Of a DNA stretch of 64,000 nt, positions 33,500 through 45,296 are shown one piece after another. The position numbers and the translations under genes are program-made. How positions within the stretch are numbered: position 1 is the stretch's first letter; every line of letters begins with the position of its first letter. This DNA comes from Pezizomycotina sp. ARF18 (taxonomy: Eukaryota > Ascomycota). The stretch spans positions 1 through 64,000 of the forward strand of contig AZLU01000136.1 in NCBI GenBank assembly GCA_002224055.1, written 5' to 3'. A model generated the notes under the pieces. The model ran no database searches, was not told the DNA's origin, and saw only the letters and a list, made by a program, of their open reading frames with translations.

Positions 33500-35077
33500 G
33501 AATTACGTCACTAGCAATATTTATATTACGAGCTGGGACTACCAAAAGCCATATCGCTATTACTGTGTAAACTTTGGGGCAACATGCCACTGGAAGTGTT
33601 CTCAATGGAATCGGATAACAGGTCATTCTCTTCATCGGCTGTGAAACTCCCTGACAATCCAGCGACTTCCTCTTTCTGGTGGGGTTTGGAACAGTCACAA
33701 TCGCTGTAGAACCCAACAGAACAGAGGCTTCGCACCAGATCTCTCCGTCACTATAGTTCATGACTCCAGTCTCACCCGGTTCGTATTTGACAAACCCGGT
33801 AATAAAACAGCAAGAATTGGCCATGCCGTCTTTCCATCATCTCTTTCAAAACGTGTCGATTCATGCCAGCTTTTTGCAGTCTTCATGAGGCCGTTTTCAG
33901 CGCGAAAGAGTAGCGCATCGCCATTCCGGCGATTGGCGTCTATCCAGTGTTTATTAACGGGGATAATGTCGTATAGCCGTGTATGCCATGTTCGCGACAA
34001 TCTGTCGAACCCTTTTGCTACGCGAAAAAGCTTTTCCCGCGGTCAGTATCGCTTTCTGAACTGTACGTTCGGTCAAGCTTTGCTATTGGGGCAACTATGC
34101 TATCAATTTGAGTAGCAACGCTTCGAAGATAATTGTCACGGCTTTCCTCGTTTGAATAGTTTGCCCGGTGTTCAGGGAGAAAATCGTGCTTAGTAGGATT
34201 TTTTCATGCGTATTCCTGACATTGTTTCTCCTTTAAAAATTGATAAGCAATGCTGGTTATGTGATAAATATAATAAAGACACTGTGCTAGAGATTTCGTA
34301 CCTGCAAGGTGTTCGCTGCCACTCCCGTAGAGCTTAACAACGCTTGCCATTGCGGAGCCTCCGTTATAGCCAGAAAAGGGGCGTATATGACTTCTTGAAT
34401 TAAAATATCTGCCGCGACTGCTTGGACAAGATCCGGTACGCTGACATCATTACTTTCAAGCTGCTGTAAAATGTCTTCCACGTGCCAGCAGATAGCTTGA
34501 AGAGAGTCAAGAAAGGGTATGTAGTCCTCATGGCGTTCCTGAGGATGAGCGCCTTGTTCAATATCGCGTCCTTGGCTTTCGGGCGGGAATTCAGGTGATA
34601 TCGCTTCTTTGGTTTTCGCCAGCGAGGAAGCAAGGTTTGTGAACGCTTCCTTTCCAATATACCGGAAATATGTCTCCGACCAGGCATCAGCTCGTTCGCG
34701 AATAGCGATTGGATATTAGACCTCATTTTAGACGTTAGAATTGGCGACTCTTGTTCCTCATAGCAATGGGGTGCCCGAGGATTTGGCAGGAAAGCGCTGA
34801 TTCCTCCTTGCCCATATTCTGCGATTTTGGAATTCTCGTGCTACTTCTACGACGCATCCCATTGGCCGCAAGCGCACTTGCATCGTAAGCATCAGAGCCG
34901 CCCGACTGGGAGTTGAAGAATGTCTTGAACCCTTCCCAACTGCTGAATTTTGAATTATCCTGCTTCGGAGATTTTGGTCTCGACGCTTTAGATTGCTTCT
35001 TCGGGAGTACTTTTCGGCTAGTGCGTTGGTTGAGGTTTTCAACGCGTGGCGAAGTTCGTGATCCTTTAGTCGGACAT
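33500..35077 (-). CDS. Uncharacterised protein, divergent partner of the Hsp70-like gene
   Basis: Minus-strand gene with several exons and unknown family. From a start near 35077: SSWEGFKTFFNSQSGGSDAY, DASALAANGMRRRSSTRIP, MGKEESALSCQILGHP, then KMRSNIQSLFANEL, GKEAFTNLASSLAKTKEAIS, VEDILQQLESNDVSVPDLVQ, AVAADILIQEVIYAPFLAIT. A donor GTACGA follows TLQ at about 34297, and an acceptor near 34255 leads into IAYQFLKEKQCQEYA, LPEHRANYSNEESRDNYLRS and VATQIDSIVAPIAKLDRTY. Later KTAKSWHESTRFERD and KYEPGETGVMNYSDGEIWCE. The total would be near 480 residues. It looks soluble and largely helical. The 920-base gap to the Hsp70-like gene may be a shared promoter. Confidence 0.45.
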
Positions 35078-35996
35078 GAGGGGCATCATCCTTGATTGTG
35101 ATACGCGATAGCACGGGAACGTAGCCAGTACTTCAGGAGTAGAGTTAGAAATGTGAGAATGGCAAGACAATTGCACAGAAACGTGATAATATCCTGATGC
35201 ATGTATGGTCTGCAGAGTGTTATATGAGAAGGTTTGAGTTTGGCCTGTAAGCAATATAAAGCAATATAATCGAATACAAAGGATTGGTTCCTCGAATATC
35301 GCCCCAAATTATAATAAAATACGAAATCTTAAGTGGGAGAGTTCGTGAAATTTATGAATCGGAAAGATTGTCTACTCTCGGATAATCACAATGAGATAAA
35401 GCACTGGCTACTTTTAATAGTTACTGGGTTTATGCCAGCGCGATCTCCCCACGAGAGATCATGTTCCTTGATAAGTTCCGTGAATATGAGGCTGATCGTC
35501 AATGACAATTATTTTATCGCGCTGTTACGGTTGAGAGATTTGTGTGGCATTGACTGCAAGCTTGCGTGGCACGGCGCGACTCGTCGCCACGTGGAAAGCG
35601 AGACATGATTCGTCACCAATAATGTACAGGGGACTACGAGTAAAAGATAACGCGAGCGATTCTTGTAGCTATCGATAGCTAATAATGCCTGGGTGGCGGG
35701 GCTGCCTCCATTAGCCATAACTTGCATGTGCAAGATAATCGAAAGGTTATGCCACGAAGGAAGCCAACGAAGAATAGCCTCCAGAGGGGAGGCGATGCAT
35801 TTGATTGGCTCATGCTAACATTTGCTTCAGGGCTTCGATTGATAGTCCTTTCCATATATATTCAGACTCGCAGTCAACCGATGGGGCTATTTATGAGCCT
35901 TTGGCATATGATACACGCAGGAACTTGAAGGCTTCAATACGGCGGATCATCATCTAGTCTCCGGCCATTTTCAGACGCATCTTGAAACGATTTAAG
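35078..35996. promoter_or_regulatory. Divergent intergenic region
   Basis: Lies between two genes pointing away from each other, so it should hold both promoters. I see no long frame of note and no clear operator repeats. TCCATATATATTCAGACTC near 35851 is TATA-like for the plus-strand gene, about 130 bases before its start. Confidence 0.35.
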
Positions 35997-38674
35997 ATGG
36001 GCTCCGCGCAATCTGTGGAGGTCAAGAAGAGTACGGCGGGGAGGGCGAAAGACCAACGAGAACCGAAATACGCCGGTAAAGGCTCGGAAATATCGAAACA
36101 TCATCTTGTCGTCGGCATTGATTTTGGCACGACTTTCTCCGGTACGTATAGCCCATTCTTAGGGTCCCGCGCTGGGGCATAACTTGCAAAATCGCGCTTA
36201 CCCAACGAATTGCCCAGGAGTCGCTTTTTGTCGGACTTCCGACCCATCAATCGATAATATTAATGTCATAACTCGATGGACGTCTGGGCTACGGCACGAG
36301 GAAAAAGTGCCAACCGAAATCTGCTTTCTTCCCTTCGGAGGTTTTGAGAAGGGGCAGGTAAAATGGGATATGATGCGACACCGCAATCGTTTCCTGGGCG
36401 AACAGGATACTCCGAAACACCGATTTACAGCCGATTTAAGCTTCTGTTAGATCCAGAAACGGGGAAACGAATGTGGATGCCGATAGCCGTGGGATGGCTA
36501 CAGATGCTGGCAACAAAGCCGCGCGGATAGACGTTCCGGCGGGCATGACGGCGCTGGAACTCACCTCCGAATACCTCAAGCAATTGCACAACCATATTAT
36601 GCCGATGCTACGGACGAAACTCCCTCCAACAAGCGGAGCTACTACAGAAACCTCCGAATTCGATTCTACACCAATCCAGTTCATAGCAACAGTACCGGCG
36701 ATATGGAAACACCGGGACAGGAAGCGACAAGGGCGGCCTTCAGAAAAGCGGGATTCGGCGTACGTAGGGGTTCAGTACAGGACACGCTAACTTTGGTATC
36801 CGAGCCGGAGGCGGCTGCGCTCTATGCTTTGAGAGATATTTATCGTGACGATTCACCTCTGGCGGTAAGTTTTCCTCTAAGATATAAGTCGATTGTCATG
36901 AACCGATTCCCAGAGAACTCACTGCTAACTCTCAATGCGATTGAGAATAGGTAGGAGATCAAGTGATGATTGTAGATGCTGGCGGGGCACGGTTGTAAGT
37001 GACTTGTAGCAACGATTTTCTGACCGGAAAAACTGAAACAGGAAGAAGTTGAACAATGCTGATGCTTGATTTCATTAATTGCAGGATGTAATCACATATA
37101 ACATTGTTTCGACCAAGCCTACTCTCAAACTCGGCGAATCTGTGATTGGAAGCGGTGAGTACTGGTAATTTCAAACGTCTGACGCAGGTTGGAGATCGCA
37201 ATCTGACATCCGTGAAAGGCGACAGATGTGGATCCAGCTTTGTGGATGAGAATCTTTATAGGCTTCTACGTTCGAGACTTGGCGCTTCTTTCGACGACCC
37301 GACGGTATGGACGCCGCGGCTGAAAGGGCGAGGAAGCGAACTAGCCGGGCGAATAGATCTACTCAAGCGATCGTTTGACGGATCGAAGAAGAACCATTTT
37401 ATCCATTTGCCGGTGAAAGTCCGAGACAACGAACGGCGCGGAATCGTGGGTAATGTAATCGAGCTTACAAGGTATTTATTACCCGACGTCACAGTTCTAA
37501 TTTCGATACGGTTAACCTGACTGATAATTAATTCAAGCGATGATATCGCGAGGTGCTTCAACCCTGTCATCAATAAGATCTTCGACCTCCTGGAGAAACA
37601 AGTCACCGCTCTGAAAGATAAAGGCTGCCAGAACAAACTAAAGGTATGTCTAGATGTCTGATCCATCGCTAAGAACGTGGAATATTTCGGACTAACTCCA
37701 CTCTTTCGAACAGGCAATAATTCTTGCGGGAGTTTCGGCGAATCAAGCTATCTTTTAAGCAAGATCCAACAATGGAAGAGTGAACGCAATCCTAGCTCGA
37801 CGTGTTGTCGCCCGCACATCCGTAAAGGCTCCTAAAACTAGTGATCTTCAACACCTATGCGCGCACCTGTGGAATAATTGCAATCCCTATGCTAATCTAT
37901 CACTATCGTTTCCCTTCCATCCATGGATGCTGATCCCATGACTTGTGTTTAGATGGTCCGCAGTCGCTCGCGGCGCTGTCCTTTATGGCCTCAACGAAGG
38001 AACGGTCAAGTCGAGAAAGCTTCGCACGCATTATGGCATCGGAATGAATGTACCCTTCAACCCTGCGAGCACGAGGAAACTCGAAGTTTCACGGATCCGT
38101 TTGAGGGAAGCTGTTCGAGAATGGAGTCAAATGGCTGGCAAACTTGGTAAGCAATAAGCCTGATTACTGCTTCATTGCCCCCTTTTTCCGAAACGAAGGG
38201 TATTACCTACGGGTGAAAGTGCTTGGGACTGACCGCGGGTGTTTCGGAATTCTTGTAGGGACAAGATGTAACGGAAGAAACGACAATCAAATTTCCGGCG
38301 GCTTTTGTTCGAGAAGAGGATGACCTTCTTGTAAATTGTGCAGTGCATATACTAGGTTGCAAATTCGACGACCCGCCGAAAGATATAACTAGTTACAGTA
38401 AGTACTGTGTGACTTGCTATTGTGAATCGTCCGTAAGGGTAGTTTCACTAATGGATTTCGTAAAGAGGTCGATCGTCTCGGAACCCTTAACATTCCAATC
38501 TTGCCTATTCCTATTCAAGAACTGGAAAGATTAGAGAATTCAAAAAACGAGAACGAAGTCCACTATCGCGCGAAGGTAGAGATTGAGATGAAGCTGAAGT
38601 CGGCTGAAGCCATCTTTCGAGTGGTTTTTAAGAAGAAAACATATGGGATCTTTGAATTTTCGCATAATTTGTAA
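35997..38674 (+). CDS. Hsp70-like ATPase (HSPA12-type, fungal)
   Basis: Start MGSAQSVEVKKSTAG. The three nucleotide-binding signatures of the Hsp70/actin fold are readable: phosphate-1 HHLVVGIDFGTTFSG (split by an intron 36142-36217, then VAFCRTSD), phosphate-2 VMIVDAGGGTVD (split by introns 36865-36950 and 36995-37084), and adenosine-type AIILAGGFGESSYLL near 37715. Between are IQFIATVPAIWK, LTLVSEPEAAALYALRD and GSSFVDENLYRLL. The rear part has WSAVARGAVLYGLNEGTVKS, HYGIGMNVPFNP and a final AEAIFRVVFKKKTYGIFEF ending at 38674. Order and size (about 600 residues) fit fungal HSPA12-like proteins, which lack the classical substrate-binding domain. Frame changes include a lost G at 36984-36987. 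Cytosolic; client unknown. Confidence 0.8.
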
Positions 38675-39322
38675 CATAAGGGTGTAAATGGGACTCTTGA
38701 AGAATTACATGGAGTTGCAGGTCAATAGAAATATAGTAAATCAAAAGCTCATGCTGTCACAACGCCATAGTAGCAGTGAGGTTTAAAAGGAAGCCTCAAG
38801 ATCCTTTCGTCTTTTCATACCAAAAAGCTCTGTACCAGTCATCATGCTTGGTACTCGTATGGAAGCAATCCCTGATGACGCTGCCTTAGCTTAAAAATAT
38901 AGAATAATCGTAGGGAAGCCCGATTTAAAACACGCTGAGATATTTGATGGCACGGTAATATCGAAAAATACCGCGAAACTAGAACTTGTGGATGAAGAAG
39001 TAAAGAGACCAAGGATCTTCAGAGAGCGCATTAGTTTAAATATAGAGCGTTCGATTATCGGAAGTCAAAAGTTCCAAATGGGCATAGGAGACTAGCTACT
39101 GTGGATGATGGGGATATAAATACATGAAATGAAAAGAAAATTGAACCACGTTGTGTTGAATAGGTATTTGGCTGCCTCCCAGTGCGGATAGGAAAGGTAA
39201 GGGGGAAACTAGGTGGGGAAGGTATTTCCAGTTATTCTATTTCTGTGCCGCCTGAAAGATTGCAGAGACAGGGACCTTCACAGGGAGGAAGATTGCCTTG
39301 TGCCGCCCCTTGAACTTTTCCA
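38675..39322. other. Intergenic, no gene seen
   Basis: Mostly ordinary sequence with short frames only. It would hold the 3' ends of the Hsp70-like gene and of the small minus-strand gene, which converge here. Confidence 0.4.
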
Positions 39323-39670
39323 CTAGTAGCAAGCCCAATGTGCCTCAAATGCCTTGAGGTTAATTTCCATGGTCTGCGCCTTAGTACCATCCGACATGCG
39401 AGCTTTCTTAATGCTGTCTTCCTGCTTCAGGTAACCCACCGTTTCCGGGTCCTCTAGCTTTCGTCGAAATTCCGTCATTCGCTTGTCATAAAGAGGCTCG
39501 CTAGGTTTTGGCGCCGTGCAAGCGAGTCCCTCGAGCTCTTCCAGCTCGCGTCTTATATTTGCAAGAAATTGTCGAACCGAATTCGTTGGCGCATTTTTAG
39601 AGAGCGGCCCTTGAATTAGAAGCCTTTGCAGGTGCGAATTGCCTTGGCAGCGGGAAAGGTGTCGGTTCAT
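39323..39670 (-). CDS. Small uncharacterised protein
   Basis: A single frame of 115 codons, the likely real part being SVRQFLANIRRELEELEGL, APKPSEPLYDKRMTEFRRKL, EDPETVGYLKQEDSIKKARM and the end INLKAFEAHWACY. It is charged and helical, without signal peptide or membrane helix. The first 24 codons (MNRHLSRCQG) may be out of frame: an alternative reading EPTPFPLPRQFAPAKASNS looks more natural and would extend the protein upstream. No family recognised; unusual here in having an almost unbroken frame. Confidence 0.45.
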   Translation of the reverse strand: MNRHLSRCQGNSHLQRLLIQGPLSKNAPTNSVRQFLANIRRELEELEGLACTAPKPSEPLYDKRMTEFRRKLEDPETVGYLKQEDSIKKARMSDGTKAQTMEINLKAFEAHWACY

Positions 39671-42569
39671 CGGCTACATCTGCCGGTAAGGGGGTCTGAC
39701 CTGCTCAGCTGACCGACTCCTAGTGAGGACCATTGCTAACTATGGCGAAGAAAGTATCTTCAAGTAGCGGCGCCGTTAAGCAAGGTTGTGAGCTGTGAAA
39801 CTTGGCTAGCTTTGACGAATAAATTACTTGAAGAAGTGAAGGAGTGACGCGTGAGCCTGTAGTTTAACGCTGAGAGGAGCTCAGTTCACTCAAGTGTTTA
39901 AGATTCTTGCTCTCCCCTTTTATAAAGACCCCAAAGTTGTGAGATTTTGTCCCACTAGTAGCGCACTTCACTGGATGAAAGCCTTTGCGCTTGTTCTGAG
40001 TGGAAAATTGAGATTAATTTGCGACTTGCCCTCTTTTCCTTCTTTTCCTTCTTTTCTTTTTTTTCTGCATGAGAAGTTGCGGAGGTTCGCGGAAAGGTTA
40101 CAGTGCATATATATCACACTAGTAGAGGAATATGACCGGGTCGACTAAGGAAAAGATTTCCTGAACGTTTCATTCTTGATCAATCGATTCTGACATCGGC
40201 TCAGGACATTGGCAAAAGGGTCGATACATTGCTGCAGAAGCCAGTAGCCGACTAACCCAGGGTATTTGGCCTTGAAGATATCGTAACCGGTATGAGAAGA
40301 AACGTGTTCACTCGTCAGCTAGATCCATAAGGTCCTTATGGCATATTTTAAAACGACAAGGAATATAACGTGGCGCAATATCAGGCCTTCAATCCATGTA
40401 TCCGATTCATGAGAAGGTCGAAAGATAGTGTGTACCTCAGTTTCTGGCCCTTTTAAAGTGTTCAGCTTTGCTTTTGCTCATAGCATTTCATTGAAGATTA
40501 TATCTGACAAACAGAGTTGACGTTCGTAGCCACACCAGCTCCCGCCAACTCACAACTTGTACGGCATAGTACCCTTAGACGATGACCGGAACAAGCAATA
40601 CACATATTATGGCAGTTAATGATAGATGCCCGCAATAAACTTCAATATTTGGCCCAACTGTAGACAATCCTGTATCAAAAAACATCACTTACATACATAT
40701 AAATTAATCACGGTAGATGACTTATTTAATTTATTTGGTGGTCTTACTATTTACGATGTGTGATGCTATTAGGCTTCATCTGTACCGAGTACGTTGCCGG
40801 CTACATGTTGAGGACGGTCTCCAGTGCTTTCATAAAGTGTGCCGCTAGTGATGCATGTCATACGGGCTCACCGAGAATGCCTGAGCCAAAGTTAAAAACG
40901 ATCTTCGGGGATCTTGGTCCGCCAGACTGCAAGAACGTTGAATTGTGTCTACGTCAATCGAGTAGTTCATGACAAGGGCTGCAAACTTTAATAAAAGGTG
41001 ATGCGGGAGTTTCACGATTTCGATACCCTTCTCTTTTACGCAACACTTTTGCTATCTGCAGCTCCCCTGCGGTTAATCTCCGATCCTGGTGCTGGATGCT
41101 GTCTAGAGGCCTGTTTCCACCACCTACGAAATGGTTCTGCCAGACTTCATGCAAAGCGAGTACCAAATTCTCATCTGCATTTTAATATTCTTCACAAGAA
41201 GGAGGCAATTTTCTACCTTAAGAATCGAATCTCATGCATCAGAGTTTGTGTTTATCTTACTACTAGAACTTGAATACTAGCATACTGGATCCTTGAGCCC
41301 GCGGCTCGACAACATCAGAAAAAAAATCCTATACGAATGTTGACCTATACCATTGCACGAGATAAGTTCGCCCGAGATGGGTATAACAGCGTACTCGATG
41401 GCATTTGCGGTCAGTATAAATGGCGCAGGAGCAGGGTTGCGAGAATATAACGTCCGCGAATAAAAAATTTTTTTTCTTGACACAAGGAAAAAAGGAAGGA
41501 AAATAGGAGGAAAATTGCAAAAAAACAAAAAAGTAACTGAACAGGCGACGAGAATCTCTTTCCCGCGCTTACCGGTGAGAATCTTCTCTAGACATGCGAA
41601 AGGAGGTTGCTGGGTTCCAATAAGACCTTTAATTGACAAAGTGAGGGGAAAGGATTGCAGGAAGGCTGGCTGCTGGCGCCGTGGTGTTTCGCAGCCCTTG
41701 TCAACTTCCAGCTCCCTGCCGCCCACCCTGTTATGTCTATTTTATATTTCTTCTTTGATCATGGGTATCGCGTCAAAAGCTGTTGGATAAAGGATTCATG
41801 GAGGTGGATTTCGCCTAGAGCACAGAGGTATCTTCTCTTACAGTATTAGACGGCGTAAGGAGCTTGCTATCACCCGCTGGGTTCTTCCCCTCCCCCCTTT
41901 CTTCTGCGTCTACCTTCTATTTTCTTCGCGAAAAAGGCATTGCGACGGATGTTGATTGGCGGAAAGGCTTTTGGCGCTCTCGATATATCCCTCTAGTTTG
42001 TCCACATAACACTTGAATGGAAGTCAGCACGGCCATAAGAGCGCTTATAGTGGCTATGGCCGAGCCTTTCTTTTCATCTCTTTCCCGTTTTTCTTCATAA
42101 TAGAGCAATATTATTGCACACAAAAAGTGATTGGAAGAAGCTTCACGACTCAAGGCATTTTTGAGCTTGCTTAGCTCATATAGCAATCCGCCCGATCATG
42201 ATCCTCAATAACAATGCGGATTCGATCGACCTATATTACAAAGAAGCGGTATGCCACGATCCTGTATCCTGGAGCCTTCTAAGGATGTATCCATCTTCTA
42301 CTAAAATCATAAAAATACGATCGAAAAATTTTCCGGTTACCCGCTTCAAGTTGTCGCTTACTAAGGATGCTTCCCCGACCATCACCGATGATGTTTCTTC
42401 AAGACTTTACCCGGCTTTTGGTTCCCCGCTTCATTGAACTTCGACCGAGTACTAATTCGCAATCGGGGCTCATATAACGGACCTACATATTTCGTGCCCT
42501 ACTCCCGTCGCCCTGTAACCCGGTCTAGCGCATATTTTCCCCAAGTTTAAGAGCCCGATTTTCAAAAAT
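39671..42569. other. Nearly 3 kb without a supported gene
   Basis: Frames at 40760-40972, 40998-41273, 41277-41726 and 41917-42186 overlap one another on both strands, have uneven composition and show no motif, so I do not call them genes. A plus-strand frame at 42198-42437 is close upstream of the MYND gene and could at most be a fragment. Confidence 0.4.
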
Positions 42570-43497
42570 ATGAGCGCGCCCTATCCTCCGGCCCCCATGG
42601 TCCCTCCCAGCACGAGAATGATAAGACTTGTGCGATTTGTAAGAAACTAGGGTCAGCAGCCAACCCCTGTTCAGGTGCTCTAAGTGCAAGAAGGTCTCGT
42701 ATTGTGTACGTTCCGATCGCTTCCTGAGGCGGTTAATCGCTGAGGTTTACTGAAGCGCTAACTTCCGAGTCGCAGAGTAAGAAATGTCAGAAAAAAGCCT
42801 GGAAGGGTGCGTATTAACGCGAAACGGAGATCATACCTCATGCCTGGGAACTCCATAATGGGACTTATCTTAAGAAACCTAAGCGGGTTCACGTGGCTGA
42901 TGCTTGATTCTCTTCTAGATCACAAGAAAATCTGCAAATCTCCGCAGACGGTGCGCATCGGCCGCCGCTCGAAGCTTTTGTCGGCGACAGCTTAGTTAAA
43001 ACACTAGCACAAATGACCTTACCTCTTGTCCAAGACCAGATGAGCAGGTGGATGGGCATCACGACCTCCTTTTCAGCGCCCTTCAATCTATATCAATCGC
43101 GAACAGAGGTGATCCACCTACGGACGGCAAAGACGCTTTCACAATACTTTTGGCAGAGTGGAGGCCGACGTTGACGTTTTGGGAGTCCAAGGCGTTTAGA
43201 GTCTACGACGGGATCGTATTGCCGAAGGAAGAAGCGTGGAAAATGCGCAATCCCGATGATCCGGCACCTGCCGAGCGGGCGGCGTTGGAGGCGCAGATTC
43301 GCAATGCGGAGCGGGAGGGGTTTAAGATGGTAATAATTTGGATTGCACTGACGACTGATAAGAATCCGTTTCGGGGCGGTTACACGTGGACTGCGCGGTA
43401 CAAGGAGCCTACCCGGGCGGAAAGAATCACTTTGGAAAAAGATATGAGGAGCTTAGGTATGGGATGGGTCGAGCTGGCGAAGGCTATGACAGCTTGA
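42570..43497 (+). CDS. MYND zinc-finger protein
   Basis: Start MSAPYPPAPMVPPS. Then KTCAICKKLGSA and, after one frame change, LFRCSKCKKVSYC, an intron at about 42709-42777 (GTGTAC or GTACG to CGCAG), and SKKCQKKAWKG. Together this is C-x2-C, C-x2-C, YC-x3-C and the following Lys/Trp region of a MYND domain, a zinc-binding protein-interaction module. Further exons give TAWELHNGTYLKKPKRVH and a long last exon from about 42990 (DSLVKTLAQMTLPLVQDQMS, WMDGHHDLLFSAL, LLAEWRPTLTFWESKAFRVY) to a stop at 43497. About 250 residues. The frame change in the finger is a lost C in the run 42664-42667. Partners unknown. Confidence 0.7.
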
Positions 43498-44027
43498 GCG
43501 GTATCGGGTTGAGAAACGGATAGCAACAAGAAAATTCCCTGCGTTTTCGGCCGTTAATCGCGAAAGAACCAGGAATTGGTTCTCCATGCGAGATTCAAAA
43601 TCGACATATTCACGTATTCACGAGGCAATTTTTTCAATAGTATTTCGCTTTTGATGTAGACGTGTTCACTCAACGCCTATTGAGCGCCGCTTTGCTGCGC
43701 TTCCAGACATGGCAGAGTTTATGGATGCTCAAGCATCCTGAATCGCCATAGATATGAATAAATTTGTTAAGGATACCCCGTGATGGGATTAACCGCAAGC
43801 GGCAACTTAACCGCGAAGCGTTACTAAATTTGCTCACGGAGTAGTGCAGCGACATTCGCGCCTTGTGATGTTACCAATTTAATAAATCCCTGATAGAGTA
43901 ATCTATTGATCGAGAAGCCATATAAAAGCTCATAAGTCCTCCAAAGATCCGAAGACGTATGGAAGTAGTACTCGTGCAACTCGACTAGATATATAATCTG
44001 GACTGATAAATCCCACTCTAAACAGCA
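43498..44027. other. Intergenic, no gene seen
   Basis: Short frames only. CTAGATATATAATCTGG near 43986-44002 could be a TATA-type element just upstream of the F-box gene that follows. Confidence 0.35.
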
Positions 44028-45046
44028 ATGCCTCCGATCTCCTCTCTCCCGACGGACATACCGACCAAAATATTCAAAGTCGGAAACTTTGACTATCTCG
44101 AGCCAAAGCTCACATTACCGCTCGTCTGTCGGCAATTCCGCAACGTTATTGCCTACCTAATAGCCGGAGGGTCCACGCACTGGCACGATCCGCTCGCGAT
44201 CGCTCTATTCCGGGACCGCCTTAACCCAGCACAGCCATTCATAGTAGGCCAAAACAACGAACATCATCAAGAAAAGTATATCGATGCGGATACCGACCGG
44301 CTAAAATACAAATTGCACCCGTGCTTCCGCTTCCTCGCGCTCCGCGAACCAAGAAAGCTATACGCCGCGCGATTTACCCATCAAAATAGACGACGTAGGT
44401 TCTTACAACCCGTTCGGAGAGTTTATACCCCTCAAGTACACCGCAGCCGCCAGCGAGAACGCAACGTCACCGGCCTGCAATATCTTTATGGGTTACTCAT
44501 GGCCCCCTGCGCCGTTCAGCTGCTTCGACGAAATCACCCTCGACAAAAGCGGGACATAGTACTCGCGGAATAAAAACAGGGAACCCGAAGCCGTTACGGT
44601 CGCGGAGTTCGTCGAAGAAGTGCTTTCAATTTTAGAAGGATATTTCATGGATTGGCATGGCGAGAGTATTTACTGGTACGGGTGCGATTATTTCGCGGAC
44701 AAGGATCCGAAGGTCTTGGTTCGGAAAGCAAGGGCACTGGAGGAAAACTATATACCCTAGGATATCCAACCGAAGGATATTTTCTTTAGGGAGGATGTTT
44801 CTGAATGTTGATGATATGGAGAAGGACGACGAGTCTTATGTGCCGCAGGATAGAGAAAGGAGGGGATAGTTACGACGTCGCTGAGGTTCGTTCTCGATTT
44901 GGAATTCCGAAGGACTGGTCGCCGCCTCCTGAGCATGAACATTATCGAGAAGCTGCTACGATATGAGGAAGGACGAAAGGTTGAGAGAGGGGGAACTAGG
45001 GTATTTAATGATGAAGTATTGATTTATTCCAGAGTCCCAGAATAAC
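44028..45046 (+). CDS. F-box-like protein 1
   Basis: Start MPPISSLPTDIPTKIFKVGN, then FDYLEPKLTLPLVCRQFRNV: an amino-terminal F-box-like helix trio (LP-x-DI-x2-KIF ... L-x2-VCR-F). F-box proteins bring substrates to SCF ubiquitin ligases through Skp1. Beyond residue 120 the frame changes; then LPIKIDDVGSYNPFGEFIPL, EFVEEVLSILEGYFMDWHGE and SIYWYGCDYFADKDPKVLVR follow in order, with the tail ending near 45046 (VFNDEVLIYSRVPE) in one frame. About 330 residues. There are no leucine-rich or WD repeats that I can see, as in many fungal F-box orphans. Confidence 0.6.
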
Positions 45047-45296
45047 AAGCCTTGTTACGCTAATATGTTTATCGAAGTTACTATGTATCTATTTACAGCA
45101 TGGAAAAAGCAATATGACCCATGCTTCATCCAGTTATCAGGATCCTATCATGATAGTAGTATGAACAGTAGAAAGTAGAGAAATAATAACAGTAGAATCC
45201 CCTTCAACCATCACCTTATGTAAAATATCATACCTTGGGAGGATAATAGGAACCAATATAACGGTTCATATATGGTAGAAGCGTTGCCCTATTCAT

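Noticed and set aside
41277-41726. Minus-strand frame of 149 codons
   Set aside because: Composition is uneven, it overlaps rival frames and contains an A/T-run-derived Phe/Lys stretch; no domain seen.
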